Below are positions 1 to 9,471 of a stretch of DNA of 64,000 nucleotides, one piece after another. The translations under genes and the position numbers were made by a program. This DNA comes from Acidulodesulfobacterium_A sp049965795 (lineage in GTDB: Bacteria > SZUA-79 > Acidulodesulfobacterales > Acidulodesulfobacteraceae), in assembly GCA_049965795.1 (NCBI GenBank), contig JBMFVW010000001.1:54205-118204 (forward strand), read 5' to 3'. The notes under the pieces are model-generated. The model was not told where the DNA came from. It saw only the letters and a list, made by a program, of their open reading frames with translations, and searched no databases. Each line of letters starts with the position of its first letter. The stretch's first letter is position 1.

Positions 1-62
1 ATAATTTTCCAATTTTTTAATTATTTTTTTAATATAATTTTTTATAATGATTTATAAAATTA

Positions 63-91
63 ATGACTATTAAGTCACTATATGATAAAAT
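63..91 (+). promoter_or_regulatory. Candidate promoter and palindromic operator of the MFS exporter
   Basis: A -35-like ATGACT (63-68) lies 17 nt from a -10-like TAAAAT (86-91). Transcription would begin almost at the ATG at 99, so the mRNA would be leaderless. A palindrome TGACT-N4-AGTCA (64-77) overlaps the -35 and spacer, the usual place for a repressor site of a drug-exporter regulator (MarR or TetR type). No regulator gene is adjacent inside the window. Confidence 0.4.
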
Positions 92-98
92 TTAATTT

Positions 99-1631
99 AT
101 GTACTCTAAAGAATATAAAAACTTGATTTTATTATTGCTTGTAGCATTTTTTTTTATGGTTATGCTCGACATGAGTATAGTAACTATAGCTATACCGAAA
201 ATCATGTCAAGCTTAGGCGTAAACCTTGAAGACGTCGACTGGGTAATGATAGCTTATAACGTGGCTACGGCAATAATAATCATGCCTATAACGTTCATAA
301 TAAGAAAAATAGGATTAAAGATACCTATTATCCTTAGTATAATATTTTTTACTATTTCTTCCGTGGCTTGCGGTTTTGCCACATCTATAAATATGCTTAT
401 AGCATTCCGCGTCGTGCAGGGGCTTTCCGGCGGAGGCATAGCGCCTCTCGGATTAGCGCTTATGGGCAAGGTTTTTGAACCGCATGAGAGGGGAAGGGCA
501 ATGGGAATATGGGGTATCGGAGCAATGGCTGCCCCGGCTATAGGGCCTACACTCGGCGGCTGGATCACCGACCATCTTACATGGAGATGGGTATTTTTCG
601 TTAACGCTCCTATCGCGGTAATAACTCTTATAGGAATACTTATAATTATGGAGGATGACCACAAGGGACTTAATTTTAAAGCAAATTTCGATTTTTTAGG
701 TTTTGCTTTTTTTGCAATGGCTATAGCATTTATACTCGTCGCTTTTAATGAAGGACAGAATAAAGGATGGGATTCGAGCTACATTCATATATGCGAAATT
801 TTAAGCGCCGCAGGATTTTTTATGTTCTTTTTATTCGAGCCGTTTATTTCCCATCCGCTTATAGATTTTAAAATATTTAAAAATTATAATTTTACGCTTA
901 TAACTTCTATTAACGCCGTCAGAGCTATAGCCTTGTTCGGTTCGCTGTTTATTATGCCTGTATATTTAGAAAATATTATGAATTACACCCCTTATATGAC
1001 GGGTCTTATTATGATGCCCTCTGCCATAGCCGTCGCTTTATCTGCTCCGGTTTTCGGAAAAATGGCGGATAAATGGGGACCGAAATATTTTATTGTTTTC
1101 GGCATGCTTACGACGGCCGTATCCCTCTTTTTATACTGGAATCTTTCAACGCAGTCAAGCCTCTACGATATAATATATCCCTCAATTATTAGAGGCATAG
1201 GACTTGGCATGCTATATTCGCCCATTATGAGCGCAGGACTAAATTCCGTCAAAAAGGAGCAGATACCCGAAGCATCCGGACTGCTGCCTATAACCATGAG
1301 ACTCGCTTCAGGTTTCGGCATAGCATATTTTGCAAACTATCTGGCGACAAAGAGAGTATATTATCTTACAAGATACGGCGATAAAATAAACGACAAAAAC
1401 AACGCCTTTATTAAAATGAAATCGGCGTTTAACGCTAACGGACTTTTTAAAGCAAATACCGGAGTTCTGGCTAATTCTGCAAAAATTAATCCCGGCATGG
1501 GTTTTATAGATTCCGTAGTAAAAATGTTTGCAACCGTCCAATCTTACGACGACGTATTTGTGGTTGCCGGCGTCATATGCCTTTTTGGAATTTTGCCTGC
1601 TCTTATGATGAAAAACAAAATACATCGTTAA
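99..1631 (+). CDS. MFS multidrug exporter, DHA2 (EmrB/QacA) family
   Basis: This 510-residue inner-membrane protein has about 14 hydrophobic segments, the layout of the 14-TM DHA2 drug:proton antiporters. The N-terminus carries the family's DxSIVTIAIP-type first helix with an acidic residue (residues 24-32). The GxxxGPxxGG-type motif C sits near residues 145-158 (PAIGPTLGGW), the antiporter signature. The likely role is proton-driven efflux of hydrophobic toxic compounds. No EmrA-type membrane fusion gene is adjacent, although the left neighbour lies outside the window. The gene ends four bases inside the convergent pilus operon, and no Shine-Dalgarno is visible before the start. Substrate cannot be told from sequence. 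Confidence 0.9.
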   Translation: MYSKEYKNLILLLLVAFFFMVMLDMSIVTIAIPKIMSSLGVNLEDVDWVMIAYNVATAIIIMPITFIIRKIGLKIPIILSIIFFTISSVACGFATSINMLIAFRVVQGLSGGGIAPLGLALMGKVFEPHERGRAMGIWGIGAMAAPAIGPTLGGWITDHLTWRWVFFVNAPIAVITLIGILIIMEDDHKGLNFKANFDFLGFAFFAMAIAFILVAFNEGQNKGWDSSYIHICEILSAAGFFMFFLFEPFISHPLIDFKIFKNYNFTLITSINAVRAIALFGSLFIMPVYLENIMNYTPYMTGLIMMPSAIAVALSAPVFGKMADKWGPKYFIVFGMLTTAVSLFLYWNLSTQSSLYDIIYPSIIRGIGLGMLYSPIMSAGLNSVKKEQIPEASGLLPITMRLASGFGIAYFANYLATKRVYYLTRYGDKINDKNNAFIKMKSAFNANGLFKANTGVLANSAKINPGMGFIDSVVKMFATVQSYDDVFVVAGVICLFGILPALMMKNKIHR

Positions 1632-2239
1632 TCTTTTAAATATTTATATAAAATTTTCCCTTTACTAGAATAAATTATTTTTGAAGGTTCTATTTTCAAA
1701 ATAAAAACGCCGCCTATATTTTCTCCGGTATGAACATAATGTTTTTTGCCGTTTATTTTTATTAAAGCCGTATTGCCGCCGGTAAATATTAAAGCCACTG
1801 CCCGCTTATTTTTGTCTGAAAATCCTTTAAATTTTAAATTCTTGACAATATTGCTTAAATTTCCGCCGTTATAAAAACTCCGATTCTGGTTCATTAAATC
1901 AGGGGCAGATTTTGCTGCATAGCCTGCGGTTGCGTTTTTTTGCGATTTTGAGTGCGGAATAAAAAGCCTGCTGTATTTTTCGTACTTTTTATGCGGAATA
2001 TTAAAAATATCCCTAAGCGGTTTTCTCGATAATTGCGTAGATTCGGCTTTTGGTCTGCCGTCTTTAACTTTAACGCTTAAATCAAGTTTATTAATTTCTT
2101 TATTTCTATAAGGCGTCTTATGCAAAATATTTAGTTTTTTATTATTTCCGGCTTTAAACCTGTTTAATAACGATAATATTACTATAAATAAAAAAAACGC
2201 AAAAAGAATAACAAAAAAAATTTTAATTTTAGATTTCAT
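1628..2239 (-). CDS. GspC/PilP-like pilus or secretion linker protein
   Basis: This 203-residue protein has one N-terminal membrane helix (about residues 7-27), a long basic low-complexity stretch, and a small beta-rich C-terminal domain (about 145-203). The segment LIFTGGNTALIKINGK resembles the periplasmic HR domain of GspC or the lipoprotein PilP. In those families the domain joins the inner-membrane platform to the secretin. It is the last gene of the operon and its stop overlaps the convergent MFS gene. The assignment rests on architecture and position more than on strong motif identity. Confidence 0.6.
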   Translation of the reverse strand: MKSKIKIFFVILFAFFLFIVILSLLNRFKAGNNKKLNILHKTPYRNKEINKLDLSVKVKDGRPKAESTQLSRKPLRDIFNIPHKKYEKYSRLFIPHSKSQKNATAGYAAKSAPDLMNQNRSFYNGGNLSNIVKNLKFKGFSDKNKRAVALIFTGGNTALIKINGKKHYVHTGENIGGVFILKIEPSKIIYSSKGKILYKYLKD

Positions 2240-2282
2240 TATACCCTCTTTATCTTTTGATATTAAATATTAAAATTTATTT

Positions 2283-2786
2283 TCATTTAAAGCCTACAAG
2301 TTCAACATTTATAATTGCATCTATTTTTCTTCCGGATTTAATATTAATTTTTTTTATTTCGAACGGAAACGATTTAAGCGTCTTTATTAATGAAAACAAT
2401 ACATCTACGTCTGAAAAATTACTTAATGCCACCTTAAAATTCATTGTTTTAAAATAAGTATCATCGGCATTTTTCATATTTTCAGTTTTTTGAATACTAA
2501 CTCCTATATTAAATCCTTTTTCTTTTAAATATCGCGCATAAGATAAAAAAGATACCATATAGCTATAAAAACCTTGTTTTCCTGCCGGAAATTTAATAGT
2601 TTTAATCTTATTGTCTTTTTTAAGATGAATTTTTAACTGTCTGAAAGTATTTTTTTCGTAAATATAAGATTGCTTTAATTTATAAAAAACTTTCATAGAA
2701 GGTATTAACCGGTACAGTAATATGTAGGACGAGGTTAAAGATAATAAAAGTAATACTATCGGCCTTTTGTTTTTAATTTTTTTCAT
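2283..2786 (-). CDS. PilO/GspM-like inner-membrane platform protein
   Basis: This 167-residue protein has an N-terminal membrane helix (about residues 10-28) followed by a short heptad-like stretch and an alpha-beta periplasmic domain, the layout of PilO, GspM and MshJ. The segment around residues 120-160 (one strand, a helix with SLIKTLKSFPFEIKKI, one strand) fits the ferredoxin-like fold of this family. It follows the GspL-like gene directly, as GspM follows GspL. The partner is expected to be the GspL-like protein encoded upstream. Confidence 0.65.
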   Translation of the reverse strand: MKKIKNKRPIVLLLLSLTSSYILLYRLIPSMKVFYKLKQSYIYEKNTFRQLKIHLKKDNKIKTIKFPAGKQGFYSYMVSFLSYARYLKEKGFNIGVSIQKTENMKNADDTYFKTMNFKVALSNFSDVDVLFSLIKTLKSFPFEIKKINIKSGRKIDAIINVELVGFK

Positions 2787-2807
2787 TTAGTATTTATTTT
2801 TTTTGAT

Positions 2808-4010
2808 TTAATTTAAGAATCCTAAAAATTTCATTGAAGGCTTGCCAGACTTGCCGAATAAATATTTAACGCTTAATGTTTTTTTATAATCCAATTTTTT
2901 AGCTATAGTATTATAATCATAAGAGAATCTTCTATAACCTCCGTTATCAAAAACGGTTGCATAAAAAATATATCCTGTTCCCGATTTCATCATTTTAATT
3001 TTTTTTATTTTTACGGTTTTAGGCAGAAGTGCAAAAAAACTTTTCAAATAATTTACAATATTAACTTTGGAAAAATGCCCGTTAAATATAATTTTGCTTT
3101 TATCTCTATCTATTTTTAAAGATAGAACGGCAATTTTTTTGTTCATTTCCTCTATTTTTTGCCGTTCGAAAACTGTTTTTTTTCCGTAAGAAATAATCAT
3201 TGCTTCCATAAAAAAAATAACGAATATTAAAACTGCGATATAAATATTTTTTGTCCTATTTTTTTTATCTTCTATTTTTTTAAATTTTATTTCCGGATTT
3301 TCAAAATGAGAAAAAGTTTTATTTATTCTTTCAAAATATTCAAAAAAATCTTTGGCGGTAAAATTTAATATTTCTGCATTTCCGAAAAAATTTTTAAAGT
3401 CTCCGCAATCGCAGTCGGCAATTATCTGTTCTATTTTAATAAATTTATTTTCGGAATCTATTTTAGTTTTTAAAATATTAAGATTGTCGGTTATCATATC
3501 CGCCTTAAAACTTAAAACCGGCATTATGCTAAAACCGTTTGAAATTATGATAATCTTATATACGTCGTCCGTTTTTTCTATAAATAGAAAATTCTTTTTC
3601 AGATTAAAGCCGTTAAATTTTTCTTTTAAAAACTCTATAACCAAATAATCGTATGGAATAACTATATCTATCCTTTGAAATAACGAATAATATTTTTTGA
3701 TATTTGAAGGCAGGGCATGATAAACGCCGTATTCTCCGTTTATGCCGTATGCCAAAAAATACGATCCGTTCTTATAAGATTTTCCAATGTAACGGCTTAA
3801 ATAAAATTTTTTGCGGTTTTTTACATTTTTTTCAGGTATAACCGAAAAATTGATATTTTTAGATATTACGGCAACGGCATAATTTACTTCTGTTTCCGAT
3901 GAATCATCCGAATAATAATCGTCGGTAAGGCTATGGGAAAAAACCGATTTATCGCCGTCAAAATATTGATATATATCGTATTCTTCTATATAAATGAAAT
4001 TTTTATACAT
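2808..4010 (-). CDS. GspL-like assembly platform protein (PilM-PilN fusion type)
   Basis: This 400-residue protein has a cytoplasmic N-terminal half (about 1-250) that looks like the divergent actin-like domain of GspL/PilM. A single membrane helix follows (about 253-275, rich in I, F and V), then a coiled stretch and a PilN-like periplasmic domain. In T2SS and MSHA-type systems this protein recruits the assembly ATPase and contacts GspM. Having PilM- and PilN-like parts on one chain is the GspL organisation. Sequence is very AT-rich and lysine/phenylalanine-rich, so recognition is by architecture and by position before the PilO/GspM-like gene. Confidence 0.65.
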   Translation of the reverse strand: MYKNFIYIEEYDIYQYFDGDKSVFSHSLTDDYYSDDSSETEVNYAVAVISKNINFSVIPEKNVKNRKKFYLSRYIGKSYKNGSYFLAYGINGEYGVYHALPSNIKKYYSLFQRIDIVIPYDYLVIEFLKEKFNGFNLKKNFLFIEKTDDVYKIIIISNGFSIMPVLSFKADMITDNLNILKTKIDSENKFIKIEQIIADCDCGDFKNFFGNAEILNFTAKDFFEYFERINKTFSHFENPEIKFKKIEDKKNRTKNIYIAVLIFVIFFMEAMIISYGKKTVFERQKIEEMNKKIAVLSLKIDRDKSKIIFNGHFSKVNIVNYLKSFFALLPKTVKIKKIKMMKSGTGYIFYATVFDNGGYRRFSYDYNTIAKKLDYKKTLSVKYLFGKSGKPSMKFLGFLN

Positions 4011-4035
4011 TATTATTTTTATTTTATTTTTTAAA

Positions 4036-5013
4036 TTAGTTTAACGTATTGGATTGGTTTAAATTTATAAGTTTCGGAAGATAGCTTGACGGTATCTGTA
4101 TTTCATACCCGGGAGGCTCTATTGGAACATAGTTCATTCCTCCTTCCCAATAGGCATATTCCACTGTTCCCCAAACCTGTGGTAGATAAGGATTTTGAAA
4201 CGCTCCGCCGACCCAATCGCTATATGAATATGTGTCTCCCGCATTATTTGAATACGAAGAGCTGCCTGTACACTGCGAATAAGGATTGTTGGCATAACTT
4301 AAAATCGCTTTGTTTCCGTTAATAGATTCGACAATAAAATATAAAGATAATTCGCCGCCGTCCCATATTCTCTTATAAGTGTGCCCTCTGCCGGAATTTA
4401 AATATGCATCTTCGGTAATATAACAGATTGCTCCGGTAATATAAAAACTTTTTCCTACATATTGCCCATAAGTTCCGCCGGCGTTATTGCTTAAAGCTAT
4501 CGGGTCTATATAAATTATCTCGTTTCCGTTAATTATAGAACTGCCGGGTATATCGTGTCTTATTTCTTTATAAAAATTATAATAGGCGTAAGGTTCGCCG
4601 CCTTGCGAAGGAGTAACGGCAAGAGTATAGCTGATTTCCTGAGCGGTACCGTTCTGAACTGAATTATTTACGCTTAAACATATTTTAGTATCGTCGTACG
4701 TTTTTATGCTTCCGTATATACAGTCGGAGTCAGGATTGCCGCCTAAAAAATTTATGCCTATGCCTTTCGCTATATAACCTGCCGATTGAAGAGAACCTAT
4801 ACTGCTGAATTTACCGTTATTATTAACATACGTACTTTCGGCGTTTATCAAAGTATTTGCCAAAACCGATACGTTTTGAGCTTTATTTTCATACACAATC
4901 CCCTGAAGCGCAGGTAGGCTTAATGCCGCCATTATCGACAAAACTATCATTGAAACTATTATGCCGGCGAGCGAAAACCCTTTATTATTTCCCGTAATTT
5001 TAGCAAAGTTCAT
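4036..5013 (-). CDS. Type IV prepilin-like protein, large minor pilin
   Basis: This 325-residue protein has a short basic leader ending in GFSLAGIIVSMIVLSIM (from residue 12), the class III prepilin cleavage and hydrophobic helix. Position +5 is Gly where most pilins have Glu; only the entry subunit is known to tolerate loss of Glu5, in the GspK class of minor pseudopilins. The body is much longer than a normal pseudopilin and rich in Tyr, Gly, Ser and Asn, suggesting a tip adhesin or minor pilin. Residues 30-60 (AQNVSVLANTLINAES) match the neighbouring pilin-like gene, so the two are paralogues. Confidence 0.8.
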   Translation of the reverse strand: MNFAKITGNNKGFSLAGIIVSMIVLSIMAALSLPALQGIVYENKAQNVSVLANTLINAESTYVNNNGKFSSIGSLQSAGYIAKGIGINFLGGNPDSDCIYGSIKTYDDTKICLSVNNSVQNGTAQEISYTLAVTPSQGGEPYAYYNFYKEIRHDIPGSSIINGNEIIYIDPIALSNNAGGTYGQYVGKSFYITGAICYITEDAYLNSGRGHTYKRIWDGGELSLYFIVESINGNKAILSYANNPYSQCTGSSSYSNNAGDTYSYSDWVGGAFQNPYLPQVWGTVEYAYWEGGMNYVPIEPPGYEIQIPSSYLPKLINLNQSNTLN

Positions 5014-5031
5014 ATTTACGACACCTCCGTT

Positions 5032-5694
5032 TTAAAAAAGACTTACGACAGACGCAAAAAAGTTGGTTATTGCCTGCGTGACTTTTGTTAATAAATTATC
5101 CTGCGTCACTGCGACATTAGTATAATTAAGACCTCCGTTGGCGTTGGGACTTACGTTTACGGATGAAACGGACGAAGATCCTGCCGGATTAGAATTAGAT
5201 GAAGAATTAAAAAAAGCCGGATTATTATTTAAGGCGAAAGTTACTGCGCCTAAACCGTTAATATCTGAAATCTGCCCTGCCTTGCCCGTTATCCCTATGC
5301 TTATTTCTTTAGCTACTATATCTTCATCAGCCAAATTTAAAGGAATGTAAATTTCAAGCAATTCGTTTTGTAAATTTATACATATATTTGCCGTGCTTTT
5401 AAAAAGCAGCTTTTCCAAGCAGGTATCTCCTTGAAAATTATAAATTTTTATCGGGCTTAAATATGCCGGATTATTATTTTCCAAACCGCTTATATCCGTA
5501 AAAGTCCCCGTGTTTTGAAAATAAGCATGTTCCGCCTTTATTAATAAATCCGCAGTATTGACGATATTTTGCGCTTCGGTATTATATATCTGCCCCTTCT
5601 GCATATCGGGCATACATAGAGATAATTTAGGGGTTAAAAATATGTAAAAAATAAGCAATATATTTAAAATAGTGCAATAGACAAAACGTTTCAT
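5032..5694 (-). CDS. Pilin-like protein lacking a prepilin peptidase site
   Basis: This 220-residue protein aligns by eye with the pilin encoded just downstream. AQNIVNTADLLIKAEHAY (about residues 41-58) matches AQNVSVLANTLINAESTY of the neighbour, and both continue with NxGxF. The GFxLxE cleavage motif is absent. The N-terminus is instead a basic-hydrophobic segment (about 1-27) like an ordinary Sec signal peptide or anchor. The C-terminus is Ser/Asn/Gly-rich and ends in a hydrophobic stretch. It is probably exported but not assembled by the normal prepilin route. Function is unknown. Confidence 0.7.
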   Translation of the reverse strand: MKRFVYCTILNILLIFYIFLTPKLSLCMPDMQKGQIYNTEAQNIVNTADLLIKAEHAYFQNTGTFTDISGLENNNPAYLSPIKIYNFQGDTCLEKLLFKSTANICINLQNELLEIYIPLNLADEDIVAKEISIGITGKAGQISDINGLGAVTFALNNNPAFFNSSSNSNPAGSSSVSSVNVSPNANGGLNYTNVAVTQDNLLTKVTQAITNFFASVVSLF

Positions 5695-5771
5695 ATAAAT
5701 AACCTTTTATAGCTTTTTATAAATTTAATTAATTCTATTCAATTTTCTTTTTACCTATTATCGTCCGCCCA

Positions 5772-6419
5772 TTAATTAAACGTAAAAGTCAGATTTCCCT
5801 GAAAATTTGAATTATTTGCCGAAGCGGCATTTCCGTTAAAAAGATCCGTTAAACAATTTTGCCCGCTGCCTATGTTAAAAACTGGACTGCCGTCCGTATC
5901 AACGCCGGAGATTGAGTTTTCTAATGAATTGCATATGTTTAAAGCCTGGGCGTTCGTCATCTGGGGAGCATTTATGCCTATTACGTAAATATACTGCCCG
6001 GGATTAGAATCGGTAGAAATTTGATAACCGGAAACAAACCCCGCATTCGGCGGTATAACGTTATTGCCGCTAACCGTCCATGAAGAAGGAAGCAGGTTGT
6101 CTTCCTGCATTGCATAAGGAAGAGAAACGCCGGCAGGCGGGATTATGCTGCCGCCGTTTACCTGCATATAAGAATTTACGGCCGATTCTAATTTAGTAAC
6201 CGATTGAACCGTTGCCGTAACATTGGAAGAACCTATTAGTCCGTTATAAACCATTAATCCGCCTGCCGAAAGTATTCCGACGACTATCATTGCAACTATT
6301 ATTTCCATGAGGGTAAAACCGCTTATGTTTTTAGAAATTTTTACCGCATGAAAACCTGATTCTTCATTTATTTTGCTAAATTTTTTACTTTTAATGCATT
6401 TTTTTTTAAAAATAATCAT
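5772..6419 (-). CDS. Type IV pilin / major pseudopilin
   Basis: This 215-residue prepilin carries a classical GFTLMEIIVAMIVVGIL motif (Gly about residue 34, Glu5 present) followed by the hydrophobic N-terminal helix. The leader is long (about 33 residues), so a later start is possible, though no better placed ATG is obvious. Two Cys (about 170 and 196) in the C-terminal half could form the pilin D-loop disulfide. It is the most canonical pilin in the operon and the best candidate for the main subunit. It lies directly after the GspF gene. Confidence 0.85.
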   Translation of the reverse strand: MIIFKKKCIKSKKFSKINEESGFHAVKISKNISGFTLMEIIVAMIVVGILSAGGLMVYNGLIGSSNVTATVQSVTKLESAVNSYMQVNGGSIIPPAGVSLPYAMQEDNLLPSSWTVSGNNVIPPNAGFVSGYQISTDSNPGQYIYVIGINAPQMTNAQALNICNSLENSISGVDTDGSPVFNIGSGQNCLTDLFNGNAASANNSNFQGNLTFTFN

Positions 6420-6442
6420 AATTTTCCTCCAAATAAATTTTA

Positions 6443-7720
6443 TTAATAATTAGCCGATAAACCTACCATTCCCTGAATAAGCGGCAGAAATAAAGAAAAA
6501 AACATAAATAGCAGAAAAAATACAACGCCTAACATTGCAAGCAAAAATAATCCTTTAGTTAATATTTTCATATATCTGTCAGCTTTTTCCTTAAATTCTT
6601 TCGACAGTCGCAAAACCGTTTCGGATAAAAACCCGCCTATTTCACCGTACCTTATCGACTCTACGGCTTCCTCCGGCAGAAAATCCGCTTTATGTAAAGA
6701 ATCAAAAAGCGTATTTCCGCTAATTAAATCTTGATAAACCGATTTAAATTTATTCCTAAAATAAACTCTGGAACTGTTTTTTCCGAAATAATCAAATACC
6801 GCGTTAACCGTCACGCCTGAAGATATCATTAAAGAAAATTGATAAAAAATCCAATTTAAATATGAGTAATTTATAATATTTTTTAACTGCGGTATATTTT
6901 GTAAAGAAGAAAACGTCTTAGATTTTATTCCTGATAAATCAGACAAAAAAGCTGCTAAAACAACAACTGCTAAAATTATTATATAGATAAAAATATTTTT
7001 TAACCGTCCAAACAATTTCAGCGTATAAACAGTAGATAACGGAATATTCGGAAACTGCTTAAAAAATACCGAAAAAGTCGGAACGACGTAATAAAGAAAG
7101 ACCGAAAAAGCTATAAACAAGAGTAAAAACAAAAATAATGGATAAGCTAAAGTCCCGATAATATTTTTTTTATAAACATTTTTAGTTTCGAAATATTCCG
7201 ATATTTTTAAAAAAGATTCCGAATAATCGCCGGTAGATTCCGCTAAATCAATTAAAGATAACACTATTTCTTCAAAATGATTTAACTCAAAAATTTTCTT
7301 GACTCCTTCACCTTTATCTAATAAATAAATGGAGTTTTTTATAAATTTTGTACGATTTTTTATTTTTGACTGCTTATGGCTGTAATATAAACTCTTTAAT
7401 AAATACGGCAGATCATATTTTTTTGAAGATTCGGGTATTACTATATCTTTATCCATATAACTAAAAGCTTTGCCGACAGAACCCGTAGATTTAACGAGAT
7501 AATGCAGCTCGTTAAAAAAAATTGAAAGCTCGGCGTCTTTCATTCCTCCGTTGGCAGCCGGATTTATTGCATCTAGAAAAATATTAGGGAAAACAAAAGA
7601 CGGCATATAGCCTTCTTCTAAAATCAGGTTTTCCGCATCCGACAAATTCGTCGCTTTAATATTTTTTATCAAACCTTTACCTTCAGGAGTATAAAATCTT
7701 ACTAAATAATTTTTTAGCAT
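6443..7720 (-). CDS. gspF: GspF/PilC-type inner-membrane platform protein
   Basis: This 425-residue protein is the multi-pass platform on which the assembly ATPase acts. Two T2SSF repeats of about 120 residues are visible, each ending in hydrophobic segments: one pair around residues 190-260 and a final helix near 390-415. Typical family phrases are the SEYFETKN segment before the first membrane segment and SIRYGEIGGFLSETVLRLSK in the second repeat. Length is normal for GspF/PilC/MshG. The gene is 5 bp downstream of the ATPase gene, so the two are surely co-transcribed. Confidence 0.88.
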   Translation of the reverse strand: MLKNYLVRFYTPEGKGLIKNIKATNLSDAENLILEEGYMPSFVFPNIFLDAINPAANGGMKDAELSIFFNELHYLVKSTGSVGKAFSYMDKDIVIPESSKKYDLPYLLKSLYYSHKQSKIKNRTKFIKNSIYLLDKGEGVKKIFELNHFEEIVLSLIDLAESTGDYSESFLKISEYFETKNVYKKNIIGTLAYPLFLFLLLFIAFSVFLYYVVPTFSVFFKQFPNIPLSTVYTLKLFGRLKNIFIYIIILAVVVLAAFLSDLSGIKSKTFSSLQNIPQLKNIINYSYLNWIFYQFSLMISSGVTVNAVFDYFGKNSSRVYFRNKFKSVYQDLISGNTLFDSLHKADFLPEEAVESIRYGEIGGFLSETVLRLSKEFKEKADRYMKILTKGLFLLAMLGVVFFLLFMFFSLFLPLIQGMVGLSANY

Positions 7721-7725
7721 AAAAC

Positions 7726-9444
7726 CTACCTTGACAGGGTAAAATAAACTTGAGGGTCTATCTCGCCCGACAATAATTTTTCAAACGATTGCATTTTTAA
7801 AGATTTAAATCCGGATAAATTTATTAAAACTGATTCTAAATAAGAAGGATTAAACAATAAATTTAAGTCTTTATAAATTTCTTCTTTTGCCGCCTCGTTA
7901 AATTCTGCAATTTCTATAATTGGTTTTCTTTTATCGTATCCCGTTCCTCCACATCTGCCGCAGGTTTTTTCTCCTCTTACGAAGACGGTATCTATAAATT
8001 CTACGCTTTGAAAATCAGCAGCCGTATCGATAAATTTTTCCATATTTTTACTTTTTATATTTATTTCAAACATCGTCTCCCCTGCAAATCGTACATCCTG
8101 CATTAGTGCTTTTTTGTAAATAGAATGCAGTTCTTCGAAATATATCTTTTTTTTACATTCCGGACATAACGGATTATACAGCCTCTGCGCTGTTACGAAT
8201 CTTAATACGGAAAATAACTGAAAGACGTCTATATTTAAAGATTTAAATCTTCCGAATATCGACAACGACGAATTAGCATGAAGCGTAGTCAGGACGAGAT
8301 GCCCTGTTTCTGCAGCTATAAGCGCATGTTTTGCCGTAATTTCATCTCTTATTTCTCCTATCATCATTATATCCGGTTCGCTTCTCAACATAACCCTGAC
8401 GGCTTCGGGATATCCAAAATCTTCCGATATATTCATCTGCGTTATATTAGATTCGCGCAATTCTATTTCTACCGGATCTTCTATCGTTAAAATCGTGCTT
8501 TTTTTCTGAGACAACAGTTTAAGCATTGCATAAAAAGTCGTGGTTTTCCCCGATCCGGTCGGTCCAGTAGCTATAATAAGCCCGTTCGGATGTATATAAG
8601 ATTTTTTTAATAGTTCGGCATTTTCTTCCGTAAAACCTATCGATTCAAAATCGAATACTTTATTCAAACCGTGAATTCTTAGAACCGCTTCAAAAAGCAT
8701 TAGTTCCTTGTCGAGCTTTGACGAAATAGGTAAAAATGCGACTCTGACGCTAACCTTTAATCCTTTATAAAAATTTGAAACAAAAATAAATTTTGCGTCT
8801 AACCCCTCGCCTTTTTTTAAAGTAACCTGACAATTTGCGGCTATAATATTTATTATCCTCTGCCCCGACTCTAAACTTAACGCCCTTATGTTTTCCTGAT
8901 AAATTTCACCGTCCATAATAAGCATGTAAAAATTTTCAGTCCTTTTTATCCTTAAGTTCGGCGACCCTTTTAATAATGCAATCTCGATTGCTTCATTTAA
9001 AATTTCTTTTTCGGAAAACTCTTTATTGTTAATAAATATCTTGCTGAGCGCTTCGTAAATTTTTCTTTTAGTAGAAATAGCTATTTTGTAAGATTTAAAA
9101 TGTTCGTCGAAAGCCATCTTCTCCGATAAAGATGATGTAATTTCGCTGCAGACTATATAGCGGACGCCGTCTTTTTTTGCTATGACGGCCGGAATATCGT
9201 ATAGCAGGACAAAACCGAAATATTCGTTTTCCTTTTTATCTATATAAAACGAATTTAAATCGCCGAAAAATTCTCTTCCTGAACTGCCTGCCGCATAAAG
9301 CGCTATATCAGCATCCGTAACATAGCCGCAATCCGTCAGTATTTCACCCAGTCTTTTTTTGCCGATAGACTGTATAAACAGTGCATCTTTTAGCTGTTCT
9401 TCCGTCAACTTTCTTTTAGATATAAAATATTCGCCGATTTTCAT
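7726..9444 (-). CDS. gspE: GspE/PilB-type assembly ATPase
   Basis: This 572-residue cytoplasmic ATPase powers pilus or pseudopilus extension. It has an N-terminal MshEN/T2SSE_N-like domain (about 1-60), a Walker A GPTGSGKT (294-301), an Asp box/Walker B region MMIGEIRDEITA, and a His box ETGHLVLTTLHAN. A Cys4 zinc motif of the GspE/PilB type follows: CPEC, then CGRC about 80 residues later. No PilT-type retraction ATPase is in this operon. Length and order (secretin, ATPase, platform) match MSHA-like systems. Confidence 0.9.
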   Translation of the reverse strand: MKIGEYFISKRKLTEEQLKDALFIQSIGKKRLGEILTDCGYVTDADIALYAAGSSGREFFGDLNSFYIDKKENEYFGFVLLYDIPAVIAKKDGVRYIVCSEITSSLSEKMAFDEHFKSYKIAISTKRKIYEALSKIFINNKEFSEKEILNEAIEIALLKGSPNLRIKRTENFYMLIMDGEIYQENIRALSLESGQRIINIIAANCQVTLKKGEGLDAKFIFVSNFYKGLKVSVRVAFLPISSKLDKELMLFEAVLRIHGLNKVFDFESIGFTEENAELLKKSYIHPNGLIIATGPTGSGKTTTFYAMLKLLSQKKSTILTIEDPVEIELRESNITQMNISEDFGYPEAVRVMLRSEPDIMMIGEIRDEITAKHALIAAETGHLVLTTLHANSSLSIFGRFKSLNIDVFQLFSVLRFVTAQRLYNPLCPECKKKIYFEELHSIYKKALMQDVRFAGETMFEINIKSKNMEKFIDTAADFQSVEFIDTVFVRGEKTCGRCGGTGYDKRKPIIEIAEFNEAAKEEIYKDLNLLFNPSYLESVLINLSGFKSLKMQSFEKLLSGEIDPQVYFTLSR

Positions 9445-9471
9445 ATAACTAAAAAGTAAATAAATTAAATT

